Notes: generated from the letters alone by a model not told the origin. Shown: positions 1 through 6,080, counted from the stretch's first letter. The stretch: DNA of 7,671 nucleotides from Treponema sp. (GCA_016293645.1 JAEDDW010000083.1:1-7671); one strand, 5' to 3'. Made by a program: numbers and translations.

Positions 1-72
1 TGTAAAAGTTGTGGATTTGATGGTGCTGCTCCAAAAACATATCTTCCTGTGAAGGTTCGAGTTAGGGATTGA
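1..72 (+). CDS. C-terminal tail of an unidentified protein (partial, enters from the left)
   Basis: Frame 1 is open from the window edge to a TGA at 70-72 and encodes 23 residues, starting CKSCGFDGAAP and ending VKVRVRD. The CxxCG at the start looks like one knuckle of a zinc ribbon, but the fragment is too short to name. The last codons fall in the sequence where the hairpin-rich repeat begins, so the natural end of this gene may have been replaced by repeat sequence. It could equally be a chance open frame. Confidence 0.3.
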   Translation, partial: CKSCGFDGAAPKTYLPVKVRVRD

Positions 73-175
73 AAGGGCGACGAAGTCGTTGTTTTGCCTG
101 CAAAACAATGAAGCGATAGCGGAACCCTGAAAAGCCCGACCTGTTGACGAAGACAACGGGTAACTCTCAAAGCTT
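50..175. repeat. Hairpin-rich intergenic repeat element (putative, multicopy)
   Basis: Three stem-loops follow one another: CGAC-gaa-GTCG at 78-88, GTTTTG-cctg-CAAAAC at 91-106 (perfect 6-bp stem), and an 8-bp stem with one T-G pair between 139-146 and 154-161 around a 7-base loop. The heptamer GACGAAG occurs in both the first and the third hairpin. No convincing coding frame spans it. The pattern resembles dispersed intergenic repeats I associate with Treponema genomes; that link is from memory, and the copy number cannot be seen here. The borders are approximate. Confidence 0.45.
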
Positions 176-204
176 TAATTGAAGTCGCTTGCCAGTGTAT
201 AAAC

Positions 205-455
205 TTACTTTTCCTTTACCGAAATCCAGATTTCGCAGGTATAGTCCGGGCTTGAAATATCCTGTGACGGATAAACTTCCAGTTCAACACCCCAGCCGTA
301 TTCAACACCGATTCCATAAGGAAATTTATTACCGTTCAATTCACTTGAAAAAACTTATTCCCATCAGACCTTTGATTTTTTTGTCTGGAAAATAACTGAT
401 GATTTTTTCAGTTGTGCCATTTTTTCCGCATTCCATCCAGAAATCAGTGATGTTT
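205..455 (-). pseudogene. Remnant of a GyrI-like / AraC effector-binding-domain protein
   Basis: Read on the minus strand, the DNA encodes a recognisable carboxy half of a GyrI-like small-molecule-binding protein. Near 440 it reads ITDFWMECGKNGTTEKI, then YFPDKKIKGLMGISFFK. After a frame change inside the A/T run at about 342-352 it reads SELNGNKFPYGIGVEY, and then directly the family's C-terminal signature (VELEVYPSQD, then PDYTCEIWISVKEK) with TAA at 205-207. In intact relatives the FPYGIGVEY segment and the VELEVYP segment are separated by several dozen residues, so an internal part of the barrel is also missing. The amino end stops at the palindromic cluster at 452-524. Truncation, internal deletion and frameshift together make this a dead gene; relatives bind drugs or small ligands. 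A plus-strand open frame over the same DNA is only its shadow. Confidence 0.7.
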
Positions 456-524
456 CGACAGGTGATATTCTGAGCCTGTCTAAGGGCTCAACCACCGCCA
501 CTTCAGAACGCCTGAGGCGCCACT
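452..524. repeat. Cluster of small palindromes, REP-like
   Basis: Three inverted repeats are packed in about 70 bases: GACAGG (457-462) with CCTGTC (475-480); TGAGCC (471-476) with GGCTCA (485-490); and CGCC-TGA-GGCG at 509-519. The first two overlap and exclude each other. The heptamer CGCCACT occurs at 496-502 and again at 518-524. The sequence looks like a widespread motif of the form TTTCGACAGG-CTCAACCACCG split by about 22 extra bases; that comparison is from memory. It lies exactly where the GyrI-like remnant loses its amino end, so it may mark the breakpoint. No T-run follows on either strand, so it is not an obvious terminator. Confidence 0.45.
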
Positions 525-539
525 ACTATCCCTTGCGCA

Positions 540-809
540 TTAAAGTGAAAAAATATCATTGTTGTAAGAAATCATCTTAAGTTTCTCACAAGACTTCAAC
601 TGACCACAACTTATGCAGGTTTCAACTTTCTGAGACATTGCACACTGCCGAATCTGACACAGGGAATCACAGAAAGGAGTTTTTACGCCATCCATACGGC
701 AACCTTCACAATTAATCATTTCAGGCAAAATTTCCACCTGATTCAATTTTGACCATTCAGCAGCAACTTTAATCCTGTAGCATACATTAACTGGATCATA
801 AACGACCAT
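540..809 (-). CDS. DUF3795-type cysteine-rich protein, N-terminally truncated
   Basis: An 89-residue protein with nine cysteines. Residues 15-22 (KVAAEWSK) and the cysteine pattern CEGC (34-37), FCDSLC (46-51), Cys56, CISC (65-68) and Cys74 match the carboxy part of DUF3795, a putative metal-binding domain of unknown function. Intact members start with another cysteine cluster (CG..C..C) and a short helix; that part is absent and is replaced by MVVYDPVNV. The ATG at 809 has a GGTGA at 817-821 with 7-base spacing, so it could still be translated. The open frame continues upstream of the ATG toward the gene fragment at 824-892, which suggests a deletion fused two unrelated genes. Whether the product is functional is doubtful. 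Confidence 0.55.
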   Translation of the reverse strand: MVVYDPVNVCYRIKVAAEWSKLNQVEILPEMINCEGCRMDGVKTPFCDSLCQIRQCAMSQKVETCISCGQLKSCEKLKMISYNNDIFSL

Positions 810-823
810 ATCAAATTCACCAA

Positions 824-892
824 TTATTTTTTTGTAGTAAGACCACCGGTTGGAAGGGAATTTATTCTGATTTTGATTTCTTCGATATCCAT
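824..892 (-). pseudogene. Broken N-terminal fragment of a short unidentified protein
   Basis: From an ATG at 890-892 the minus strand reads MDIEEIKIRINSLPTGGLTT, then KK and a TAA at 824-826. This resembles the start of small proteins of the pattern LPxGGhxxKxIxGKxYxYxQW, which I know only as uncharacterised. One extra or missing A in the A-run just before the stop would open the frame into KKIIGEFDM and on into the DUF3795 remnant. There is no Shine-Dalgarno before the ATG. The inverted repeat at 902-941 sits 10 bases upstream. It is best seen as a relic. Confidence 0.4.
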
Positions 893-901
893 GGATTTAT
901 C

Positions 902-941
902 ATAACTTAGTTAACATAATATAACAAGTTAACTAAGTTAT
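902..941. repeat. Perfect 14-bp inverted repeat, possible operator
   Basis: ATAACTTAGTTAAC (902-915) and its exact reverse complement (928-941) flank a 12-base A/T-rich spacer. Each arm contains GTTAAC, itself palindromic, and a near-palindromic AACTTAGTT. On the minus strand the spacer gives -10-like hexamers (TATATT, TATTAT) ahead of the fragment that starts at 892, so a repressor-controlled promoter is one reading. The A/T-only stem and the lack of a T-tract argue against an intrinsic terminator. No linked repressor gene is intact here. Confidence 0.6.
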
Positions 942-1124
942 AATTGCTATGAATTTCAAATCCGTCTACCAGATTTTTCATATCCCCTACTTTCATCAAT
1001 TGCTTTCTGATTTTTTTCATATCAAATAGTCCAATCTGCTGAATTTTTTAATCTATCAACAATTGGGTTTTAATTCCGCCAGAACTTTCGGAAAAAAAAC
1101 TGGAGCCACCATCTCCTTTCCATC
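942..1124. other. Intergenic stretch downstream of pdxT, no convincing gene
   Basis: I see no supported gene. On the minus strand a 37-codon frame (907-1020, starting MKKIRKQLMKVG) runs through the inverted repeat but has no good ribosome site. A 17-codon frame of aromatic and basic residues (1070-1123) begins one base after the pdxT stop. An AGGAG directly abuts an ATG at 1110-1112 with no spacing. CCAG/CTGG arms at about 1079-1104 form only a weak 4-bp stem, so no clear pdxT terminator can be named. Confidence 0.3.
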
Positions 1125-1697
1125 TCAATGCGACAACCGACACTTGCTCAGGAAATATTCCATGACTCTCATATCCGAATCAAGTTCAGGATGGAAAGAA
1201 AGCCCCAGCTGGTTTTTATATTCAACCGCAACAATCTTACCATCAATAACGGAAAGCACATTAACATCTTTTTCAACTCCCGTAATGACGGGAGCTCTTA
1301 TGAAAGTCATGGGAACATTTCCAATCTTGCCAAAGTCACCAGAAGTTTTAAAACTTCCAAGCTGCCGTCCATAGGCATTCCGCTGAACCGTCACGGGCAA
1401 TGTCTGGAAATGCCTCAGACTGTCATTGTTTATGTTCCGGCTGAGCAGAATCAAACCTGCGCAGGTTCCAAGGACCGGAATTCCATCATCAATGAGATTT
1501 TTCAGAGAATCATACATTCCAAGTTCCTTTATGAGCTTTCCCTGAACCGTACTTTCCCCACCGGGCAAAATCAAGCCATCCAGATCTGAAATGTCCTTCA
1601 ATCCGCGAAGTTCAACAGCCTCACAGTTGAATCGACGCAGCATCATCTCATGTTCGATGAAAGCTCCCTGAACGGCAAGAACTCCGATTCTCATCAT
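1125..1697 (-). CDS. pdxT: Pyridoxal 5'-phosphate synthase glutaminase subunit PdxT
   Basis: A class I-type glutamine amidotransferase of 190 residues, the usual length for PdxT. It hydrolyses glutamine and passes ammonia through a channel to PdxS in the cytoplasmic PLP synthase complex (DXP-independent vitamin B6 pathway). The visible signatures are the N-terminal IGVLAVQGAF, the LPGGEST loop (44-50), the nucleophile Cys79 in GTCAGLILL, a conserved RNAYGRQ block (106-112), and His169/Glu171 in SFHPEL completing the triad. The start ATG overlaps the pdxS stop as ATGA (1694-1697), with an A/G-rich ribosome site inside the pdxS end. A second ATG follows immediately. The overlap predicts translational coupling and equal subunit supply. 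No clear terminator is seen downstream. Confidence 0.97.
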   Translation of the reverse strand: MMRIGVLAVQGAFIEHEMMLRRFNCEAVELRGLKDISDLDGLILPGGESTVQGKLIKELGMYDSLKNLIDDGIPVLGTCAGLILLSRNINNDSLRHFQTLPVTVQRNAYGRQLGSFKTSGDFGKIGNVPMTFIRAPVITGVEKDVNVLSVIDGKIVAVEYKNQLGLSFHPELDSDMRVMEYFLSKCRLSH

Positions 1698-2569
1698 CTG
1701 CCTCTTTCTTCCATGATAAGCTGAATTTCATTCTCATTGATGCCTACCATCGCCTCACCCAGATCTGAAGAAAGTTCCGCTATGAGTTTTGCATCAGTGA
1801 AATTGGTGACAGCCTTGACGATTGCCGCAGCACGTTTTACAGGATCTCCAGATTTGAAAATTCCAGAGCCCACGAAAACACCTTCAGCACCAAGCTGCAT
1901 CATCAATGCCGCATCAGCAGGAGTCGCCACACCACCGGCAGCAAAATTTACCACCGGCAGTTTTTTATTTACATGAACAAACTGAACAAGTTCATAAGGT
2001 ACCTGAAGATTTTTTGCAGCCTCAAAAAGTTCGTCCTCACGCATTGAAGAAATTTTCGCGATCTCGGAATTCATTTTTCTCATGTGCCTTACAGCCTGAA
2101 CAATGTCTCCTGTACCAGGCTCTCCTTTTGTTCTTATCATGGAAGCACCTTCGTTTATTCTGCGCAGTGCCTCCCCCAGATCCCTTGCCCCACACACAAA
2201 CGGAACCTTGAAATTCCTTTTGTTGATGTGATAGACATCATCTGCCGGAGACAAGACTTCCGACTCATCAATGTAATCGATTTCAATCGCCTCAAGTATC
2301 TGAGCCTCAACAAAATGTCCTATTCTGCATTTTGCCATCACAGGAATGCTTACCGCCTCCTGGATTCCTCTGATCATTTTTGGGTCACTCATTCTCGAAA
2401 CTCCACCAGCTGCACGGATGTCAGCCGGAATTCTTTCAAGCGCCATCACCGCACATGCACCCGCAGCTTCCGCGATCATTGCCTGTTCCGGAGTTGTAAC
2501 ATCCATGATCACACCACCCTTCAGCATCTGGGCAAGACCTTTATTCAATTCGTACTGTGTTTCTTCCAT
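1694..2569 (-). CDS. pdxS: Pyridoxal 5'-phosphate synthase catalytic subunit PdxS
   Basis: PdxS condenses ribose 5-phosphate, glyceraldehyde 3-phosphate and PdxT-derived ammonia into PLP, as a (beta/alpha)8 barrel that forms dodecamers. It is 291 residues from the chosen ATG, full length for the family. Landmarks are KGGVIMDV with Asp23, ALERIPADIRAAGGV (43-57), the substrate-binding Lys80 in PVMAKCRIGH, DYIDESEVL (98-106), Lys148 in RTKGEPGTG, and NFAAGGVATPADAALMMQLG followed by GVFVGSGIFKS. I chose ATG 2567-2569 because AAGGTGG (2575-2581) lies 5 bases upstream. An in-frame GTG at 2578 would overlap that ribosome site. It is the first gene of the pdxST operon and is divergent from pdxR. 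Confidence 0.98.
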   Translation of the reverse strand: MEETQYELNKGLAQMLKGGVIMDVTTPEQAMIAEAAGACAVMALERIPADIRAAGGVSRMSDPKMIRGIQEAVSIPVMAKCRIGHFVEAQILEAIEIDYIDESEVLSPADDVYHINKRNFKVPFVCGARDLGEALRRINEGASMIRTKGEPGTGDIVQAVRHMRKMNSEIAKISSMREDELFEAAKNLQVPYELVQFVHVNKKLPVVNFAAGGVATPADAALMMQLGAEGVFVGSGIFKSGDPVKRAAAIVKAVTNFTDAKLIAELSSDLGEAMVGINENEIQLIMEERGR

Positions 2570-2592
2570 ATCGTCCACCTTCTAAAAAGATG

Positions 2593-2643
2593 TTGATACA
2601 ATGCAGAAAAACTGATATTAAATAAATAGTCAAATTGAACAAT
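2593..2643. promoter_or_regulatory. pdxS-pdxR divergent control region with a pdxR promoter and repeated motif
   Basis: On the plus strand TTGATA (2593-2598), 17 bases and TATTAA (2616-2621) form a plausible sigma-70 promoter for pdxR. Two similar words, TTGATACAAT (2593-2602) and TTGAACAAT (2635-2643), start 42 bases apart, close to four helical turns. MocR-type regulators commonly bind paired direct repeats, so these are candidate PdxR sites, one overlapping the -35. The pdxS promoter on the other strand is less clear; TTGTTC followed 17 bases later by AATATC is one weak option. Confidence 0.4.
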
Positions 2644-2676
2644 TTTTAGATGCCAGATTCATTTCAACGAGGAACC

Positions 2677-4071
2677 ATGCTTACATACGATTTTTCAGAT
2701 ATCAAAGGACCAATCTACAAGGAACTCTATCAGAAAATAAGAAAAGATATACTCAACGGTACGATAAAAGCCGGGGAAAAATTGCCATCAAAGCGTTCCC
2801 TTGCACAGAATCTCGGAGTAAGTACCATTACGATTGAAAATGCATATGATCAGTTGATTAGCGAAGGCTATCTATACAGCGAATTAAAGAAAGGCTATTT
2901 TGTAAGCGACATAAAGAATCTATCAAAACCCAAGGTCATACAAAAGCCGGAACTCAACATCTGCATCAACAGGAAGACTGTCTACGATTTCGATTTTTCA
3001 TCCAACAATGTCGAGGCAAAAAACTTTCCTTTTTCCATCTGGGCAAAATTGAGCCGCGAAGTATTATCAGAAATGCAGTCCCAGGTTCTTCAGGTTTCTC
3101 CAAGTTCAGGAATAGAAGATCTGCGGAAAGCTATTTCCAAACATCTCCTTTCATTCCGCGGAATGTCGGTAGATCCAAATCAGATAATAATTGGCGCCGG
3201 AACTGAAAACCTTTATGAGATTCTAATCAAGCTCATCGGAACCAGCAAAACTTTCTGCATAGAAAATCCCGGCTACACAAAAATCAGAAAAGTCTATGAC
3301 ATCAATAAAGTTCATTACGTACATGCAGACATGGATACAAACGGAATAAAGATTGAAGAGCTCAAAAAGTCAAGCGCCGATATTGTCCACATCAGTCCAA
3401 ACCACCACTTCCCTACAGGAATCACGATGCCTGTCTCACGCCGCTATGAAATTCTTGGATGGGCAAACGAAAAAAATGACAGATACATAATTGAAGATGA
3501 CTATGACAGCGAATTCCGGCAAAACGGGAATCCGATACCGACTTTCCAGAGCATCGATGCATTTGGAAAAGTGATCTACATGAACACCTTTTCAAAATCC
3601 ATAGCCTCGACAATACGTATCAGCTATATGGTTCTTCCGGAAAACCTTGCGAATCTGTATTACAGGACCATGGACTTCTACTCATGCCCGGTACCGACTT
3701 TTGAGCAATACACCCTCGCGAAATTCATTGACGAAGGATACTTTGAGAAACACATAAACCGCATGAGGCTCTACTACAGACGCAAGAGAATAACTGTATT
3801 CAACCTGCTGAAGAAAAACCTTTCAAAAAGCGAATGTTCCATCATCGAAAGTGACTCCGGACTTCACCTCATATTGAAACTGAATTGTTCCATGCCGGAC
3901 AGGGAATTGAAAAAAGCCCTTCACGAAAAAGGAATCAACATCAACATGCTGTCCGAATACTATGCTTCGAGAAGTGAAAACCTGCAGCATATGTACATAT
4001 TGGATTATTCCAACATCAATCTAGAAAGGTTCGACAACGCGATAAAGACATTGAAAAAAATCATTACATGA
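2677..4071 (+). CDS. pdxR: MocR-family PLP-dependent transcriptional regulator, probable PdxR
   Basis: A fusion of a GntR-type winged helix with a fold-type I aminotransferase domain, 464 residues, normal for MocR proteins. Residues 12-76 are the DNA-binding part (IYKELYQKIRKDILNG, GEKLPSKR at 33-40, STITIENAYDQL at 49-60, EGYLY, KGYFV). The effector domain shows GTENLYEIL (175-183), ENPGY (196-200), SPNHHFPTG (240-248), IIEDDYDSEF (271-280) and the PLP-binding Lys307 in NTFSKS. In this family the domain binds PLP as a signal rather than catalysing transamination. Its position divergent from pdxST argues for control of PLP synthesis, with both activation and autorepression known in relatives. 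I chose ATG 2677 because GAGGA lies just upstream and the family begins MLTYDF; ATG 2650, in frame, has no ribosome site. Confidence 0.9.
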   Translation: MLTYDFSDIKGPIYKELYQKIRKDILNGTIKAGEKLPSKRSLAQNLGVSTITIENAYDQLISEGYLYSELKKGYFVSDIKNLSKPKVIQKPELNICINRKTVYDFDFSSNNVEAKNFPFSIWAKLSREVLSEMQSQVLQVSPSSGIEDLRKAISKHLLSFRGMSVDPNQIIIGAGTENLYEILIKLIGTSKTFCIENPGYTKIRKVYDINKVHYVHADMDTNGIKIEELKKSSADIVHISPNHHFPTGITMPVSRRYEILGWANEKNDRYIIEDDYDSEFRQNGNPIPTFQSIDAFGKVIYMNTFSKSIASTIRISYMVLPENLANLYYRTMDFYSCPVPTFEQYTLAKFIDEGYFEKHINRMRLYYRRKRITVFNLLKKNLSKSECSIIESDSGLHLILKLNCSMPDRELKKALHEKGININMLSEYYASRSENLQHMYILDYSNINLERFDNAIKTLKKIIT

Positions 4072-4121
4072 ATTCATTCTTCTTCTGCGAGAAAATGATG
4101 ATTCTACGATGACCATAATTC

Positions 4122-4150
4122 TTGCTCTTTCACTCATGGAAGCCTTATCT
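4122..4150 (+). promoter_or_regulatory. Weak candidate promoter of the lipocalin gene
   Basis: TTGCTC (4122-4127), 17 bases and TTATCT (4145-4150) lie 31 bases before the lipocalin start. Each hexamer matches the consensus only partly. No clear terminator separates pdxR from this gene, so read-through from pdxR is also possible. Confidence 0.25.
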
Positions 4151-4181
4151 TGTTTCATACAATCCATGAGGAGGTAGTTTT

Positions 4182-4721
4182 ATGGAATACATGAAATTAA
4201 AGTCGGTTGTAGCCGTAGCGGTACTTGCTGTGATTACAGGAGGCCTGTTCATGAGCTGCAGATCCATGTGTACGAATGTCAAAAGTGTTTCTGGATTTGA
4301 CTTAGAAAAATTTCTCGGAGAATGGTATGAAATCGCAAGATATGATTTCAAGTACGAAAAAAACATGAGTCATGTAAAAGCCAGATACACCATGAATGAA
4401 AACGGAACCATCAATATTGAGAATTCCGGCTTCGACTATATCGACGGTAAACAGAAAACCAGAACCGGTAAAGTAAAATTCGCCGGTGAAAAGAATGAAG
4501 GGAAGCTCAAGGTTTCTTTCTTTGGCCCATTTTACAGCGGTTACAATATCGTTGCATTGGACAAGAACTACAACAATGTCCTGATAGCCGGTGATAATCT
4601 GAATCTGTTATGGATTCTAAGCAGAACGCCGGAAATTCCGGATGATGTAAAAGAAAACTATCTGAATATCGCCAGACAGATTGGATATGATGTGGACAAA
4701 CTTGTCTGGACGATTCAGTAA
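4182..4721 (+). CDS. blc: Blc-type bacterial lipocalin, predicted lipoprotein
   Basis: A lipocalin of 179 residues. The precursor has a basic start, a hydrophobic core (9-24) and a lipobox-like FMSC with Cys26 as the predicted lipidation site; Met at -2 is unusual for enterics but tolerated in spirochaetes. The first lipocalin motif is GEWYEIAR (46-53). The later strands carry FFGPFYSGYNIVALD and the third motif LWILSRTP, and the protein ends in the KLVWTIQ typical of Blc. Relatives are membrane-anchored and bind fatty acids or lysophospholipids, probably in envelope repair or stress. A strong GAGGAGG (4168-4174) with 7-base spacing fixes the ATG at 4182, although an ATG 9 bases later also gives a good signal peptide. 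It stands alone between pdxR and a convergent gene. Confidence 0.92.
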   Translation: MEYMKLKSVVAVAVLAVITGGLFMSCRSMCTNVKSVSGFDLEKFLGEWYEIARYDFKYEKNMSHVKARYTMNENGTINIENSGFDYIDGKQKTRTGKVKFAGEKNEGKLKVSFFGPFYSGYNIVALDKNYNNVLIAGDNLNLLWILSRTPEIPDDVKENYLNIARQIGYDVDKLVWTIQ

Positions 4722-4736
4722 ATGACATTGGCAGAT

Positions 4737-4777
4737 AAAAGGCAGACCGTTTCAACCATGATTCAGCCTGCTTTTTT
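4737..4777 (+). terminator. Candidate intrinsic terminator after the lipocalin gene
   Basis: AAAAGGCAG (4737-4745) can pair with CTGCTTTTT (4768-4776) with one G-U pair, followed by the end of a six-T run. The 22-base loop is long, which weakens the call. It is correctly placed 15 bases after the stop, in the gap between convergent genes. Confidence 0.4.
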
Positions 4778-4808
4778 AAATGGTCACATGCAAAAAAACT
4801 TTCCACCT

Positions 4809-5330
4809 TTAACATTCCAGGCGGAACAACTCGTGCGGAGGTTTACCGACCGTCAGCGAAATAGCGGCAATTCTTCCTGCAGGCGGATTTTTCTGTTCAG
4901 CTAAATAAAGCATCGCCTTGTTTCTCTGCTCATCGGTAAGATATTTTGCAATCGAAACATGAGGAAAAAAATTCGACGGAACATAATGGCTGTTGAAGAT
5001 TGTCTCCGGCAGATTTTTCATTTTCTCATGAAAACGCGAAACCAGATTCAGCAGGACTTCTGTCTTCTCGACTGCAAGACAGGCAATCTTGGGAATCATT
5101 GTTCCGTAGCCGGGGAAAGACAATATGTTCTCGTGATCAATTTCTACCCCACGGAAAAGCTCGATGATCTTTGTCTGTTCCGCATTGCTATGAAATTGAA
5201 GCAACGTCATGTGAGGCGGAATTTCATTGGCCACCATGAAATCATTTTTACAGACGGCGGACATATTTTCCATCAGGTTTGAAAGATGACCACTGGTGTT
5301 CCGGTCAAAATAGGCTGTAATCAGATACAT
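4809..5330 (-). CDS. 2H phosphoesterase superfamily protein (LigT / 2'-5' RNA ligase-like)
   Basis: 173 residues with the two histidine motifs of the 2H phosphoesterase fold: His40-Met-Thr42 in PPHMTLLQF and His124-Val-Ser126 in FFPHVSIAKYL. Enzymes of this fold act on 2'-5' or cyclic phosphodiester bonds in RNA or nucleotides; the real substrate cannot be told from sequence. The length is that of single-domain LigT-like proteins. The start is uncertain: ATG 5328-5330 gives the typical MYLITAYF opening. A GTG one codon upstream (5331-5333) lies 8 bases from AGGTGG (5342-5347), and a further in-frame GTG at 5345 overlaps that site. It follows the Dabb gene by less than 30 bases on the same strand, so the two are probably cotranscribed. 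It converges with the lipocalin gene. Confidence 0.85.
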   Translation of the reverse strand: MYLITAYFDRNTSGHLSNLMENMSAVCKNDFMVANEIPPHMTLLQFHSNAEQTKIIELFRGVEIDHENILSFPGYGTMIPKIACLAVEKTEVLLNLVSRFHEKMKNLPETIFNSHYVPSNFFPHVSIAKYLTDEQRNKAMLYLAEQKNPPAGRIAAISLTVGKPPHELFRLEC

Positions 5331-5357
5331 CACTTTCCATACCACCTCTGGAAAGTT

Positions 5358-5642
5358 CTACTCACAGTCAAAGATTGCCTTTGATTCGATATACTGGGAA
5401 AAATTTTCCTTCCACTGGTGATGACTATGGCAGTCGTCATAGGATTCGAGAGATTCCTTTTTCATCTCGATGATGATCATAAGATCATATCTGTTGGACC
5501 TGTCAATGCAATTTCTTACCAGGTTGTATCCACTCACTCCAGGCACTTCAAGCACTCCTTTGAAAATTGAATCAATCTCATCCATCATCTGGTCAAGTGA
5601 CGGAGCATCTTTCCTGAATTTTACAATAATATGATGTTTCAT
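5358..5642 (-). CDS. Dabb-domain (stress-responsive alpha/beta barrel) protein
   Basis: 94 residues, a single dimeric alpha+beta barrel unit. The opening MKHHIIVKFRKDAP, the central EVPGVSGYNLVRN (32-44), the strand RYDLMIIIEM (51-60) and the LESYDDCHSHHQWKENF (65-81) helix match the Dabb family, where a Y..H..H pattern is typical. Members are small cytoplasmic proteins, some stress-induced and some acting as enzymes on polyketide-like or aromatic substrates; function here is unknown. AAGGTG (5648-5653) with 5-base spacing supports the ATG at 5642. It is the first gene of the probable pair with the 2H phosphoesterase and is divergent from the MIF homologue across 95 bases. Confidence 0.85.
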   Translation of the reverse strand: MKHHIIVKFRKDAPSLDQMMDEIDSIFKGVLEVPGVSGYNLVRNCIDRSNRYDLMIIIEMKKESLESYDDCHSHHQWKENFSQYIESKAIFDCE

Positions 5643-5658
5643 TTCTTCACCTTGGATG

Positions 5659-5691
5659 ATTATATCAATTTATGATTTTTTGAGATATAAT
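5659..5691. promoter_or_regulatory. Back-to-back -10 elements in the Dabb/MIF divergent gap
   Basis: A consensus TATAAT occurs on the plus strand at 5686-5691, about 46 bases before the MIF-like start. A second one is on the minus strand at 5659-5664, 16 bases before the Dabb start. Neither has a good -35; the plus one has TATCAA 17 bases upstream. The minus one would leave only a 10-base leader that begins at the ribosome site, so it is the weaker call. The two would compete for polymerase. Confidence 0.4.
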
Positions 5692-5737
5692 CGGGGAACA
5701 ATATTGAAATATTTTTATTATACAGCGGAGGCCTAAC

Positions 5738-6079
5738 ATGCCATTCATCGATACAAAAGTAACAATGAAGCTTTCAGATTCCCAGAAAGAAAACCTCAAG
5801 GCAAAACTTGGAAAAGCTATTTCCATAATGAACAAATCAGAAACATACCTGATGGTTGGAATTCTCGACGGTTATGATCTTTTCCTTGGCGGAAAAAAAC
5901 TTGAAAAGGGAGCATTCATCAGCGTTCAGGTTCTTGGAAACGTGGATCAGGCCCAAAGCAACAAAATGACAGCAGAAATCTGCAAGACAGTAAATGAAGA
6001 ACTTGGCATTCCTGGAGACTGCGTGTATATAAATTACCTTGGATACCGCGACTGGGGATGGAACGGCGGAAATTTCTAA
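5738..6079 (+). CDS. MIF / phenylpyruvate tautomerase family protein
   Basis: 113 residues, the length of macrophage migration inhibitory factor and its homologues in the tautomerase superfamily. Pro2 becomes the N-terminal catalytic proline after Met removal. Lys33 (mature 32) lies in the position of MIF Lys32. VYINY places mature Tyr96 and Asn98 at MIF Tyr95 and Asn97, and the C-terminus GWNGGNF matches GWNNSTF. The MIF CxxC pair is absent, so only the tautomerase chemistry (keto-enol isomerisation, for example of phenylpyruvate) is predicted. Family members form trimers. GGAGG (5727-5731) with 6-base spacing fixes the start. The next gene begins one base after this stop, so they are probably cotranscribed. 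Confidence 0.9.
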   Translation: MPFIDTKVTMKLSDSQKENLKAKLGKAISIMNKSETYLMVGILDGYDLFLGGKKLEKGAFISVQVLGNVDQAQSNKMTAEICKTVNEELGIPGDCVYINYLGYRDWGWNGGNF

Positions 6080-6080
6080 A

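Noticed and set aside
189..395. Plus-strand open frame of 68 codons
   Set aside because: It runs antisense to the GyrI-like remnant, which has clear family motifs on the minus strand, and it has no ribosome site or recognisable sequence.
1070..1123. 17-codon minus-strand frame directly after pdxT, rich in Trp, Phe and Arg
   Set aside because: Too short to judge; the AGGAG there lies inside the frame rather than before its start.
1063..1589. Plus-strand open frames over pdxT (103 and 153 codons)
   Set aside because: They are antisense shadows of a well-conserved gene with intact catalytic residues.
1737..2596. Several plus-strand open frames over pdxS
   Set aside because: pdxS on the minus strand explains this DNA completely; the frames lack ribosome sites and family features.
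2650..2676. Longer start for pdxR at 2650
   Set aside because: No Shine-Dalgarno, and the family begins at the MLTYDF encoded from 2677.
4507..4904. Open frames antisense to the lipocalin end and across the 4722-4904 region
   Set aside because: They overlap the lipocalin and the 2H phosphoesterase on the opposite strands and encode no recognisable protein.
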